Shown piece by piece: positions 6,699-15,407 of a DNA stretch of 24,966 bases; position 1 is the first letter of the stretch; each line of letters begins with the position of its first letter. The notes under the pieces are model-generated. The model was not told where the DNA came from. It ran no database searches and saw only the letters and a program-made list of their open reading frames with translations. The stretch is taken from contig DIUC01000085.1 of assembly GCA_002435785.1 (NCBI GenBank), positions 45,585 through 70,550 on the forward strand. Reading direction: 5' to 3'. The position numbers and the translations under genes are program-made. The stretch comes from Saprospiraceae bacterium UBA6168 (GTDB lineage: Bacteria; Bacteroidota; Bacteroidia; Chitinophagales; Saprospiraceae).

Positions 6699-8892
6699 AA
6701 GAACGAGGTGCTCCCAACTTCACCCGAATATCGTCCGCAATCTCCAACGCTGTCGAGCGGAGCTGCTGTTTCTGGCCAACAAGATTGCCTTCATTCACAT
6801 CGAACGTATGCATCTGGATGTGCAGGCGCAGGGCATTGCCCGTGCCTGATGGGCGCACCGTCAGGTGGTTGTACTCGCTGCCGAAGTAGAAGCGGATGCC
6901 CTCGTCCGGGAACACCCAGTCGTGCGTAGGTGGGTACACGTGGTCGTACTTGCCCGTGCGGTACATGGCCACGCCCGTGACTGGAACGCCGCCGATGTTC
7001 AATCCGCCAGCCAGTGCGATTTGGTAGTAGCCCAATGCCCGGCGTAAGATGGCCTTCTTCTGGCGGTCGCCCTCGATGCCGGGGTACTCGCCGTCAATCG
7101 GGTCTGGCTCGTAGTGGCTGTAGAACAGGCCGATTGCTTGGTCGAGGTAAATCTCTTTGTCCAAAATCTCGAACACGGTCGTGCCATTGTCCTTGGCCCA
7201 CTGTGCAATCTCTGCCAGCAGCACGGCGGCGAGGGTGCCGTCCTTGTCCCGCACGTGCCCTTTTTCGCCCAGCGAAAACAAGTCCTTGGGCGGGAAGCCC
7301 AACAGCGCATAGCCATTGCTCTGCTCGAAGGCGCCGAGGTTGTAGTTGCGGCCACTGTCCATGCCGTGGGTTTCCATCACTACCATATCCACCATGGGTT
7401 GGTTCGGGTCTTTTTTACCTTCGGAAAGGTCCTGCACCAAGCTGCCGTTCCAGCTATCCCGCACGGCGGCGCTCAATGCGGCAAAGCCAACCCATGTTTT
7501 CACCACGCCCACACCATGCTTTTTGGCCATGAGCGTCAGCGCATCGGTAGTCGTGTGCGACAGCACGATGAACGATTTTTCCTTGTTGAGGCTCTTGTCG
7601 AGCTTGAGTCGGTACCAAAGCAGCACGGCCCAAGCCTCGTCGGCGGGCAGCAGCGTGTAGTCGCTGCCATAGACCGCACGTTGGCTCGCTGGCACTTTCA
7701 CCGTAAGGGCGCAGCGGTCGGCATCGGGGTCGGTGCCGATGAGCACGTCGGTGGCGTCCCATTTGGCTTGGCCATATTCTTTGATAAACCCGTCAACGGC
7801 TACCTTGCCTGCTCGCCAGTCGCCCGGGTCGGGCTGCTGCTCGAAGCCGGGGTCGCTGTTGAAGCTGGGGAACAGGCCGTTGAGGTCGTTCAGCCCATTT
7901 TCGTGGATGATGTTCACGTCTTGGAAGCCCATGTCGCTCAAAAGCTGTGGCACGAGCTTGCGGCCAGCACCGTGGTAGGCGCAGAAGGCGATGCTGAGGT
8001 CTTTTTTGGCAGCGGCATCCTGCAACAAGAACTGCCTCACCTGCTCGCCATAGGCGCCGTGGATGTCAATCAGTTCGTCATGGCCGTGGTAGTCTGTGCC
8101 CTCCAGTTTTTTGCTGCCACCAAGCCAGATGACCCTGCCCTTTGCCGCCTCTGCAATCGGGGTGGTCTTGATGTCGTCGCTGGTCACCTTCACGATGTAG
8201 TTGTTGTACATATCGGTGCGCTCCTCCGGGTCGAACTGTGAGCCGTTGCCACAGCAGAGCTTGTAGCCGTTGTAGCGGTAGTCGTTGTGGCTGGCGGAGA
8301 GCAGGATGCCCATTTGCGCCTTCATATAAGGTATGGCGAAAGTCACTTCTGGGAACGGACAAGCCTCGTCGAAGAGGTAAACCGTGAAGCCATAAGCGAG
8401 GAATTCCTCGGCGATGGCCTTGGCAAAGTCGGCACCCCGCACCCGGCTGTCGAAGCCGATTACGATTTTGTTGAAGCCTTTTTCACTGCCGAACTTGGCC
8501 ACGCCAGCGCTTGTGAGCAGCAGCACCACGTTGTTGATGGTGTTCGGGCCTTTGAGGATAGGGGCGTCAAGGCCCTCTTTCTCCATGCGGACGATGCTCT
8601 CCCGGTCGTTGGCCATGAAGCCCCGGATGCCGCCGGTGCCGAAGCTCATCTTCTTGCGGAAGGTGTTCACGATGTCCTCCCAGCGGCCAGCGTCGGCAGC
8701 GGCGAGGATGCCCTTGCGCACATTGGGCGATACCCGCAGGAAGTTGTCGTCGGTGAGCCACTGGCGTAGGAAGGTCGAGGTGTTCTTCTTGGCCATTTCG
8801 TAGCTCTGGCGGTCAATTTTTTCATCGGCGAGGGCTGCGTCGAGGTAGCCGTTCACGCCGGATTCGAGTTGTTCAAAGTTGATTTTACTCAC
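6697..8892 (-). CDS. Phospho-sugar mutase (phosphoglucomutase/phosphomannomutase family)
   Basis: This cytoplasmic alpha-D-phosphohexomutase interconverts hexose 1- and 6-phosphates through a phosphoserine intermediate. The N-terminal domain holds MSFGTGGIRGFMAND. The catalytic loop is LLSASHNDYRYNGYK, in which Ser of SASHN is the phosphorylated residue. The Mg-binding loop GTDPDADRCAL and the C-terminal phosphate loop VRPSGTGNALRLH are also intact. From the GTG at 8892 the protein is 731 residues, clearly longer than the 550-600 I expect for PgcA-like enzymes. The GTG (VSKINFEQLES) is chosen because the frame upstream to 9096 would translate the heptamer array at 8898-8973 into low-complexity sequence. 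The next in-frame ATG (near 8796) would lose conserved N-terminal helices. Substrate preference (glucose or mannose) is not decidable. It may supply glucose-1-phosphate to glgC, which lies 3.7 kb away on the same strand. Confidence 0.9.
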   Translation of the reverse strand: MSKINFEQLESGVNGYLDAALADEKIDRQSYEMAKKNTSTFLRQWLTDDNFLRVSPNVRKGILAAADAGRWEDIVNTFRKKMSFGTGGIRGFMANDRESIVRMEKEGLDAPILKGPNTINNVVLLLTSAGVAKFGSEKGFNKIVIGFDSRVRGADFAKAIAEEFLAYGFTVYLFDEACPFPEVTFAIPYMKAQMGILLSASHNDYRYNGYKLCCGNGSQFDPEERTDMYNNYIVKVTSDDIKTTPIAEAAKGRVIWLGGSKKLEGTDYHGHDELIDIHGAYGEQVRQFLLQDAAAKKDLSIAFCAYHGAGRKLVPQLLSDMGFQDVNIIHENGLNDLNGLFPSFNSDPGFEQQPDPGDWRAGKVAVDGFIKEYGQAKWDATDVLIGTDPDADRCALTVKVPASQRAVYGSDYTLLPADEAWAVLLWYRLKLDKSLNKEKSFIVLSHTTTDALTLMAKKHGVGVVKTWVGFAALSAAVRDSWNGSLVQDLSEGKKDPNQPMVDMVVMETHGMDSGRNYNLGAFEQSNGYALLGFPPKDLFSLGEKGHVRDKDGTLAAVLLAEIAQWAKDNGTTVFEILDKEIYLDQAIGLFYSHYEPDPIDGEYPGIEGDRQKKAILRRALGYYQIALAGGLNIGGVPVTGVAMYRTGKYDHVYPPTHDWVFPDEGIRFYFGSEYNHLTVRPSGTGNALRLHIQMHTFDVNEGNLVGQKQQLRSTALEIADDIRVKLGAPRS

Positions 8893-8897
8893 GGTGC

Positions 8898-8973
8898 GAT
8901 TGCGGATTTGGGATTGCGGATTGCGGACTGGAACTCCGGGGTCAACCGCAATCCACAATCTGCAATCCGCAAT
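8898..8973. repeat. Inverted pair of 7-base arrays (GATTGCG / CCGCAAT)
   Basis: The left array, 8898-8932, has five units: GATTGCG, GATTTGG, GATTGCG, GATTGCG, GACTGGA. The right array, 8946-8973, has four: CCGCAAT, CCACAAT, CTGCAAT, CCGCAAT, the same word on the other strand. A 13-base spacer separates them. The element lies directly upstream of the GTG start of the phosphohexomutase gene. Confidence 0.88.
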
Positions 8974-9134
8974 CGGTTGCGGGGCGAAGTTAAACCATTT
9001 GGAAAACTTGGAAGAAAATGGCGGACAAATAAGATAAAGCGATAACCGATAGGTGTAAATGTAAAAGCATCCCATCGGAATGGAAGTTGTGTGCAAACCA
9101 ACCCATCCAACCAGCGCCTACAAAACCCCACTTC

Positions 9135-12100
9135 TTACTGCTTCACAAAAGGCACCACCACCTGCCGCTGCCCCATTGCCCGGATGGTCAAAAAATAGTA
9201 GCCCTTGAGCAACGCCGTGGCGTCCATCTCCATAAAATGGTCCCCGGCGGTCAGGTTGGCCTTTTTGCACATCATCTCTACGCCACTCACCGCCGAAACA
9301 GTGAGGCTCACAGGCCCGTCTTCTTTGTTTGAAAAATGCACACCGACCGTTGGGCCGACAGGATTGGGCAGCACCACCGGGAACACTGGCCCACCTCCCG
9401 AGCCAGGCAGTTCCAACACCTCGAAGCTCCTGAACACGGGAGGAGCTGGCTGCCAAACGGTATTGCCCTGCTGGCTGGCTCGAACCGTCACCACACCAGT
9501 GAGACCAGTGAGCGTCAGGACATCGCCGTTAAGTATGGCAGGGCCGTCCATTACCGTAAAAGACACTGACAACCCAGAGCTTGCCGTAGCTTGCAGCACG
9601 ATGGGCAGTGCAATGGAAAACTGATTGCCAATCGGTTGAAAGTCAATAGTTTGCGTCAAATTGGCTGGCTGGTTCGGCAGTCCAGGCGTTGGTGGCAGCG
9701 CCTGCCAAAATTCGGGCAGGGCATTGTCGGCGCTCCAGTCAATGAGTTGGAGGGTGAAGCCCGTGCCATCAGCATCGGGTGGCCAAGGCAGCTTATCGTC
9801 ATAGCGGACGGTGTCAATCAAGGTCAGGTTGGCGTTTTTCAGCGAAATGCGCTCGCCGCCCTTGCTAAGGCCAAAGCCGTGGTGGCCGCCCCCGAAGCTG
9901 CCCAGCCAGTTGGAGGTTTGGGGGTAAAAGCTGGTAAACGCCCCCTCGTTTTCCACCAAAACCAAAAAAGCGGCGGGCTGCATGACCGTGTTAGCGGGCA
10001 AGTTGAAGTAGCCGCCACTCTCGTCCTCCAGCACCCAGCCAGAGATGTCCACGGCGTGTGGATTGGGGTTGAACAGCTCCACCCAATCGCCGCCATTGGG
10101 CGAGTGGTAGTTGATTTCGTTGATGACAATGGTATCCTTGGCGGTGGAGCCTTTTTCAAAAAAAGCAGTCAGCGTCTCGTCCGATTCCAGGGTAGTGGTC
10201 GTTGCCTTGTTGGGGCCAAGCGTAAGTTTTGACCAATTTGAAAACACGTAGCCCGGTGCTGCGTCGGCCTCCACGGGAATCTCGACCCCCGTGAAATACT
10301 GGCCGTTCCAAGGGAGGTTGGCTGCCGAAAGGTTGAGGGTGCTGAACCGTATGCCGCCACCGCCAGCAGGTTGGGCAGCCAGGTGAACGGTGGCTGTGCC
10401 GCCAATTTCATCGAAAAAATCCACGAACTGCTGCCGCACAAAGGCAGGGCGGTCGTTGCCGAACTTTCTGAGAATCACCAAGTTGTCGGCCCAAGGATTG
10501 TAGCCCTGCGTCCAACGGTCAAAATGTCGCTGCATCTCTGGGGCATACAGTGCCACGAACTCGTCAATGCGGCTGCCCACCCGTTCCGGCGAAAAAAGCA
10601 CGTTCAGGAAGTCGGCGGTGCGGTTGATGAAATTGCGGCGAAAGTCGGGGCTTTCCATCGCTTTGCGGAGCGGCAGGGTGGTCCACCAGGGGTTGGGCCA
10701 AGCGGTGGAGGTAGCATTGAGCGCCCGTGCGAGGGAGTTGGCAGAGGCATCGCCCGTGTTGAAGAGGACGTCGTTGCCGTCAATCTTTACCAGCCCGAAG
10801 CCGAAGTCGAAATCGAAGCTGAGATAGCGCCAGCGGGCATCATTGCCGTTGCGCTTGCGCCAGCGGCGGATGTTGTTGCCGGGCCAGTCGCTGTTGTCAA
10901 TGACGATGTTGAAGGCGTTGTAGTCGAGGAAATGGTCGAGGTCGAGGCGCTGTTCGAGCTGTGCCTGGTGCTGCTCATTGGAGAAATGGTGGGTATTGAG
11001 GAACTCCGTGAAATCGTTCCATCGGTCAAAATCGCCTGCCACTGCCTCCCCATCGTTTTCCAGCAAGTCAATTTCGCTTTCCGAAAGGCCAAAATGCTGC
11101 TCGATATAGTCTGTTTTGATGTGCTCCCGCAAATTATGAATGCCCCAGTATTGGCCATTTAGATAGGCCACGCCGGGCCGAAAGGCTTGCAGGTACAGCT
11201 TTGGCGGCTCGATGACGCCGCCAAGGTCGGTCAGGTCGGCGGCGAGGCTCGCCACGAACGCATCCCGGAACATGGTCACGTTCCAGTCTTGCCCGGCATT
11301 GCGCAGCAACAGGTTTTTATAGGCTTCAAATGGCTGGTCGGGGAAAATGGGGTGCTCGAAAAAGCCGCTGCCATTGGTTGCCACCGCCTTTATTCTCAGT
11401 GATTTTTGGGCAAATTGGGCACTGCCCGTCCCATGCACTTCCACCGTAGCGGCTTGACTGAAGCCCGGCATGCCGTCCGTCTCGAAAAACTCGACATGCA
11501 CGGGCCGCTTCCAGTTTTCCGTGTAGTTGGGGTAAATGCCCGTGGCAGGGTCGAAGAAATCGCCGTCCTTGAACGACAGTGCCACCACCGGGAAAGTGTG
11601 CGGCGCATCAAAAAGGTAGGTATGGGAAGCGACCGCACTTGGCAGATGGCCGCTGGCAAAAGTCCTCGCCCGAAGCGTGGTGTTGTGATTGATTTGGAGG
11701 GGAGCGGAATACCATTGAGCAGTGGCATCCGGCTCGCTGCCGTCGAGGGTGTACCGGATTTGGGCGTTGGGCGTCGTGGAGGTGAGCGCCACGGAAATGC
11801 CACTGGCGAAAAAGCCCCCCTCTACGGAGGCCATTGGCGCTGCCGCAAAGCTGCCGCCGGGAATGCCAGCGTTCGTAGCCAAAGGTGTCGGTGTGGTGAA
11901 AAACTGCCAACTGGCCGCACCATCGGCAATGCGGCCATAAGAAACATTGTTGGTCTGCGGGCCAAAGCTCAAAGCATCCACTTGGCTGCCATCCGCTTTG
12001 AAGAGGCCGAGGTCTTCCCCACTGGCACCGAGCTTGAAGTTGATATGTAGCACACCCTGCGCCGGTTCGCCGTCGAGCCATAGCAGGAGGAACCCGCCGG

Positions 12101-12371
12101 GTTGAATGGTAGTGGCCGCTGGGTTGGTGCCGGGCACCTGCCATTTCTTGGGTTGGCCGAGGTTGTCGGTGAGGTACATGCCACCGATGTTTATCGGCAC
12201 TGCCTCGGCATTGAAAAGCTCGACCCAGTCGTCGTGCTGGCCAAACTCGTCCGTTATCCCGGCGCTGTTGGAGGCGAGAAACTCGTTGATGAAGATAGCC
12301 TGTGAAAACCCAATTTGACCGACCAGCAGCCATGCCGCAAGCAGCATGGTGCGCAAAACGATTGAATGCAT
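9135..12371 (-). CDS. Secreted CotH-kinase/lamin-tail-domain protein with T9SS tail
   Basis: This is a 1078-residue modular exported protein. A signal peptide (RTMLLAAWLLVGQIGFSQA, cleavage near residue 24) is followed by a lamin-tail domain (IFINEFLASNSAGITDEFGQ..., about 25-170). Next is a chitobiase C-terminal-like beta domain (RYTLDGSEPD, about 185-253), then a CotH kinase-like domain (about 258-640). The latter holds VHGTGSAQFAQKSLRI, YWGIHNLREHIKTDYIEQHF and LSFDFDFGFGL, the last fitting the acidic metal-binding motif of CotH kinases. A second lamin-tail domain (VINEINYHSPNGGDWVELFN, about 735-870) and an Ig/MBG-like domain follow. The C-terminus (VVLPNPVGPTVGVHF...LLKGYYFLTI) is a T9SS sorting domain. 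CotH proteins phosphorylate serines of extracellular proteins in Bacillus; the substrate here is unknown. The intervals on both sides hold no co-oriented partner. Confidence 0.88.
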   Translation of the reverse strand: MHSIVLRTMLLAAWLLVGQIGFSQAIFINEFLASNSAGITDEFGQHDDWVELFNAEAVPINIGGMYLTDNLGQPKKWQVPGTNPAATTIQPGGFLLLWLDGEPAQGVLHINFKLGASGEDLGLFKADGSQVDALSFGPQTNNVSYGRIADGAASWQFFTTPTPLATNAGIPGGSFAAAPMASVEGGFFASGISVALTSTTPNAQIRYTLDGSEPDATAQWYSAPLQINHNTTLRARTFASGHLPSAVASHTYLFDAPHTFPVVALSFKDGDFFDPATGIYPNYTENWKRPVHVEFFETDGMPGFSQAATVEVHGTGSAQFAQKSLRIKAVATNGSGFFEHPIFPDQPFEAYKNLLLRNAGQDWNVTMFRDAFVASLAADLTDLGGVIEPPKLYLQAFRPGVAYLNGQYWGIHNLREHIKTDYIEQHFGLSESEIDLLENDGEAVAGDFDRWNDFTEFLNTHHFSNEQHQAQLEQRLDLDHFLDYNAFNIVIDNSDWPGNNIRRWRKRNGNDARWRYLSFDFDFGFGLVKIDGNDVLFNTGDASANSLARALNATSTAWPNPWWTTLPLRKAMESPDFRRNFINRTADFLNVLFSPERVGSRIDEFVALYAPEMQRHFDRWTQGYNPWADNLVILRKFGNDRPAFVRQQFVDFFDEIGGTATVHLAAQPAGGGGIRFSTLNLSAANLPWNGQYFTGVEIPVEADAAPGYVFSNWSKLTLGPNKATTTTLESDETLTAFFEKGSTAKDTIVINEINYHSPNGGDWVELFNPNPHAVDISGWVLEDESGGYFNLPANTVMQPAAFLVLVENEGAFTSFYPQTSNWLGSFGGGHHGFGLSKGGERISLKNANLTLIDTVRYDDKLPWPPDADGTGFTLQLIDWSADNALPEFWQALPPTPGLPNQPANLTQTIDFQPIGNQFSIALPIVLQATASSGLSVSFTVMDGPAILNGDVLTLTGLTGVVTVRASQQGNTVWQPAPPVFRSFEVLELPGSGGGPVFPVVLPNPVGPTVGVHFSNKEDGPVSLTVSAVSGVEMMCKKANLTAGDHFMEMDATALLKGYYFLTIRAMGQRQVVVPFVKQ

Positions 12372-12572
12372 CCTGTTTGTTTTTTGTGTGAAATCGGCTT
12401 AAGGCGAATGTTTCCAATATGACTTCGTGGGAGGGAGTTAGGTGTGCAATGTTACGAATCTTGCGCTTCTTTTACCAGAAAATTAGGTTGGCCGACCATT
12501 TTGAGAAGGGTGAAAAAGCAGTGACGAACGGGGGCGTTCCAATAATGATTTGCGCAGCAACTCAGCAGTTTC

Positions 12573-12609
12573 AAAAAAAGGCCGCCAACACGGATAAGTG
12601 CTGGCGGCC
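12573..12609 (-). terminator. Strong intrinsic terminator of glgC
   Basis: On the minus strand, GGCCGCCAGCAC pairs with GTGTTGGCGGCC (12 bp, one wobble) around TTATCC and is followed by seven T residues. It lies 26 bases past the glgC stop. The rest of 12372-12634, which also serves as upstream region of the CotH gene, shows only weak -7-like matches. Confidence 0.9.
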
Positions 12610-12634
12610 CCCTCATTTTGCGGAGCAAAAAAAC

Positions 12635-13909
12635 TTAGGCACCAATGCGGCTGCCGCTCGGAATGGTCGCATTCTTTTTCACCACCACGATACCATCCAC
12701 GATGGTGTAAGTATCGGTTTCATGGTCGGCGAGCTTGCCGGGATTGCCACGTATGACCACGTTGTCACCAATGCGCACGTTTTTGTCAATGATGGCGTAC
12801 TCGATGATGCTGTGCTTGCCAATGCCCATCGGGATTTCGTTCGCCTCGATAAGCTCCTGCATCCGCTGGAAGTAGTCGTTGCCCATGACGATGCAATGGG
12901 AAAGAACGGAATACGACGCTACCCTGGAGCGAATCCCGACGACGGAACGCTCGATGCGCTCTGCATGGATGATGCAGCCCTCTGCCACCAGTACGTGCCG
13001 GAACACCGTGCCGAAGAACTTGCTCGGCGGCAACATGCGGGGACGGGTATAGACCATCTTGCGGTTGTCGTGGAGGTTGAACTCTGGTATGTCATCTGTG
13101 AGTGCGATATTGGCCTCGAAAAAGGAGCTGATGGTTCCGATATCGGTCCAATAACCATTGTATTCGTAACTGGCCACTTTGTACCCCTCGTGAATGGCGG
13201 CAGGGATGACTTCCTTGCCAAAATCAACGGCATCGGAGTGGGCCTCAAACAGCTTGGCCAAGGCTTCCTTTGAAAAGATGTAGATGCCCATTGAGGCGAG
13301 GTAGTTCTTGCCCTTTTGCCTGTTGGCATCCGAAACTTCGCTGCCCCAATTTGGCAGTTCCTCGTCTTTGGGCTTTTCTATAAACGATTCAATCATGCCC
13401 TCTCCGTTCACCTTCATGATGCCAAACCCAGTGGCCTCCTTGGCCACGACCGGGATAGTGGCGATGGTCAGGTCGGCCCCCTTGTCCACGTGCTCACGGG
13501 CCATGGTCTCAAAGTCCATTTGGTACAATTGGTCGCCGGAGAGGATGAGGATATAGTCGTAGTCCTGGTTGATGAGGTGGCGCATGGACTGGCGCACGGC
13601 GTCGGCAGTGCCCTGAAACCACTTGTCGCTGCCCCGCCGCTGCTCGGCAGCGAGGATGTCCACGAAGCCGGGCGCAAAATGGTCGAAGTGGTAGGTGTTC
13701 TTGATGTGCTGGTTGAGCGAGGCCGAGTTGAACTGCGTGAGCACGAACATCCGACGCACGCCAGAGTTGAGGCAGTTGGAAATCGGGATGTCGATCAGGC
13801 GGTACTTGCCGCCGATTGGCACGGCGGGTTTGGAGCGCTGCTCCGTGAGGGGGAAGAGCCTGGACCCAGCGCCACCACCAAGGATGAGGCTTATCATTTT
13901 TATTACCAT
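12635..13909 (-). CDS. glgC: Glucose-1-phosphate adenylyltransferase
   Basis: This 424-residue cytoplasmic enzyme makes ADP-glucose from ATP and glucose-1-phosphate, the committed step of glycogen synthesis. The nucleotide-binding N-terminus MISLILGGGAGSRLFPLTEQ is followed by RSKPAVPIGGKYRLIDIPIS and the ADP-glucose pyrophosphorylase signature WFQGTADAVRQ. ILSGDQLYQMDF carries the metal-binding Asp. Further motifs are FIEKPKDEELPNW and MGIYIFSKEAL. The C-terminal part (about 300-424) shows hexapeptide-like left-handed beta-helix repeats, as expected. The start is taken at 13909 (MVIKMISLIL). The frame continues upstream to 13957, but that extension is unlike the family; 13897 is an alternative. 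The gene is probably monocistronic, with its own terminator and a divergent neighbour. Confidence 0.95.
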   Translation of the reverse strand: MVIKMISLILGGGAGSRLFPLTEQRSKPAVPIGGKYRLIDIPISNCLNSGVRRMFVLTQFNSASLNQHIKNTYHFDHFAPGFVDILAAEQRRGSDKWFQGTADAVRQSMRHLINQDYDYILILSGDQLYQMDFETMAREHVDKGADLTIATIPVVAKEATGFGIMKVNGEGMIESFIEKPKDEELPNWGSEVSDANRQKGKNYLASMGIYIFSKEALAKLFEAHSDAVDFGKEVIPAAIHEGYKVASYEYNGYWTDIGTISSFFEANIALTDDIPEFNLHDNRKMVYTRPRMLPPSKFFGTVFRHVLVAEGCIIHAERIERSVVGIRSRVASYSVLSHCIVMGNDYFQRMQELIEANEIPMGIGKHSIIEYAIIDKNVRIGDNVVIRGNPGKLADHETDTYTIVDGIVVVKKNATIPSGSRIGA

Positions 13910-13972
13910 GAGCTTAGTTTTTTCGCCTTCGGCAAAAGCGCTTTGGGCATTTCTCAATGAGTTTTTGTAACG

Positions 13973-14004
13973 GCCGTACTGTGGATTACCATCAACAGTG
14001 CGGC
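13973..14004. repeat. 10-bp inverted repeat in the glgC upstream region
   Basis: GCCGTACTGT (13973-13982) pairs with ACAGTGCGGC (13995-14004) with one wobble around a 12-base loop. It lies 64 bases upstream of the glgC start, in the 304-base divergent gap 13910-14213. It could be an operator or a leader hairpin. The rest of the gap is AT-rich and I see no other gene in it. Confidence 0.5.
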
Positions 14005-14177
14005 ATATTTAGTTTCAAGGCCAATTATAGTTATTTTTTTAGAAGGTTGAAAAAAATCAATTTTTCTTTATCAAAACTTAATCCCGTTTGTCGGTTGCGT
14101 GCCAATTTCATGCTGCCCAACAAGGGCGAAAAACCTGGTTTCTACTGTGGGTTTTTATAAAAAAAAGCTGGTTTTCT

Positions 14178-14185
14178 TAAATTTG
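14178..14185 (+). promoter_or_regulatory. -7 element of the EAD11-like operon
   Basis: TAAATTTG fits TAnnTTTG exactly and lies 28 bases before the ATG at 14214. No clear TTTG is found at the -33 distance, so the promoter is only a candidate. Confidence 0.35.
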
Positions 14186-14213
14186 CTAATTTTAACCCGA
14201 AAGCAAATTTGTC

Positions 14214-14987
14214 ATGAGCACAGCCGACCAAATCAGAAACAAGATTGCCGAAGGCGACCTCGAAGAGTCGCTTGACCTTGCCATCAGCTTCCTGCTGGGG
14301 CGTGACCCCGGCCTGCACAGCGAGTGCATCCAGCACAAGGGCCGGCTGAACGACCACAACCGCCAATATCGCCTGAAAATCATCAGCGTGGACATGATTG
14401 ACATGACCCGTGCGCAGGTGCGCAGCGCCCTTATTGACGTAATTCTCCGGCGCATCGAGGAACTGTCCGGCACGGCTGCCCACGCTTTTGCGCCGCCGTT
14501 TGAGCCAGCCCGGCAGCCGCAGACCGTGACGCTCAACTTTGGGCAAAGCGCCCAAGCCAGCCAGCCCAGCCACGGGCAGTCCCCACCCACGGAAGCCCCG
14601 ACCCTCGCCGACCACTCGGCTGCCCGGCAGCTCGTCGAGGAGTTCGTGAAATTGCTGGCCACCTACGAAGTGGAAAACGCCGCATGGCGGGCTGCTCCTT
14701 TCCTGCACCGCAGCCTATTGCAGGGCGAGGTGATGCAGCCGCAGTTCAAGCAGAACAATTTTTACAGCGCCCACCAGCGATTTCGGAGTTACAAGACCCC
14801 CATCCATTTTATAAAAACGCAATCCACCAACCGTACCGCCATCGGTGGCTTGCGAGACCGTGACGAGGGCGAGGAGTTCGTATATACCCTCGAAAAAACG
14901 GTGGACAACGGCGGGATGCCGGGGACGGTGCGGGTCTTTTTTCCGAAAAATGGCGGTGGGCCGAAGATTACGCTGGTGAGCTTGTGA
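14214..14987 (+). CDS. EAD11-like N-terminal domain protein with possible NTF2-like C-terminus
   Basis: Residues 1-85 resemble effector-associated domain 11 (EAD11). There is an IRNKIAEGDLEESLDLAISF helix pair, then a long helix with HKGRLNDHNRQYRLKIIS, then RAQVRSALIDVILRRIEEL. EADs are death-fold-like adaptor modules described in bacterial conflict systems, where they link regulatory ATPases or proteases to effectors. Residues 86-135 form a Pro/Gln/Ala-rich linker. Residues 136-257 are a predicted alpha+beta domain (VEEFVKLLATYEVENAAWRA, then strands TPIHFIKTQSTNR, EFVYTLEKTV, GTVRVFFPK), compatible with an NTF2-like fold but not confirmed. There is no signal peptide. The ATG at 14214 is the first in frame. 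It begins an apparent operon, with DUF2085 35 bases downstream. The EAD11 call rests on pattern memory; the rest is inference. Confidence 0.65.
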   Translation: MSTADQIRNKIAEGDLEESLDLAISFLLGRDPGLHSECIQHKGRLNDHNRQYRLKIISVDMIDMTRAQVRSALIDVILRRIEELSGTAAHAFAPPFEPARQPQTVTLNFGQSAQASQPSHGQSPPTEAPTLADHSAARQLVEEFVKLLATYEVENAAWRAAPFLHRSLLQGEVMQPQFKQNNFYSAHQRFRSYKTPIHFIKTQSTNRTAIGGLRDRDEGEEFVYTLEKTVDNGGMPGTVRVFFPKNGGGPKITLVSL

Positions 14988-15022
14988 GGAATCGAGAGCG
15001 GGGTTAGAAAAAAAGGGGAAAC

Positions 15023-15385
15023 ATGTTGACCAAAGAAGAACTTTACGAATCCATGCTCAACGTCTGCCACCGCAGGCCGGATCGGTCGTTTTTTTGGAAG
15101 GGAAAGCAGTTCCCGGTGTGCGCACGTTGCACGGGCACGGCGCTGGGCATTGTGACTTTGCCTTTGTTTGCGATGGAAATCGTGTCGCTTAATTTTCTTT
15201 GGATATTTTTGCTGATGCTGCCCTGCTGGGCGGACGGCATGACCCAACTATATGGCTGGCGACAGAGCAACAACTGGCTGCGGCTCGGCACGGGCTTCTT
15301 GTTGGGCTTTGCGCAGATGGGGCTGGTGGCCATCGTGGGCGATTGGGTCATCGAAAAACTCGGAATCATCAACTTATTTTCATAA
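15023..15385 (+). CDS. DUF2085 family small membrane protein
   Basis: This 120-residue protein carries the DUF2085 signature near its N-terminus: CHRRPDRSFFWKGKQ followed by FPVCARCTGTALGI. The conserved His and three Cys (C-H-R, C-x2-C-x-G) suggest a metal site at the membrane edge. Three hydrophobic segments follow: GIVTLPLFAMEI with FLWIFLLMLPCW, then LRLGTGFLLGFAQMGLVAIV. It starts 35 bases after the EAD11-like gene and ends 22 bases before the zinc-ribbon gene, so the three are probably co-transcribed. The biochemical function of DUF2085 is not established. A metal- or redox-sensing membrane role is only an inference from the cysteines. Confidence 0.85.
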   Translation: MLTKEELYESMLNVCHRRPDRSFFWKGKQFPVCARCTGTALGIVTLPLFAMEIVSLNFLWIFLLMLPCWADGMTQLYGWRQSNNWLRLGTGFLLGFAQMGLVAIVGDWVIEKLGIINLFS

Positions 15386-15407
15386 CAACTAAAAAAACGG
15401 ATAACCT

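Noticed and set aside
7114..8241. Long open frame on the plus strand opposite the phosphohexomutase gene
   Set aside because: The minus strand carries intact catalytic motifs. The plus-strand frame is a codon-bias shadow.
10371..11162. Plus-strand frame opposite the CotH gene
   Set aside because: It lies entirely within the CotH-domain coding region and encodes a Val/Glu-rich sequence typical of an antisense frame.
12419..13273. Plus-strand frame overlapping the glgC 3' half and its terminator
   Set aside because: It crosses the glgC terminator and is antisense to conserved glgC sequence.
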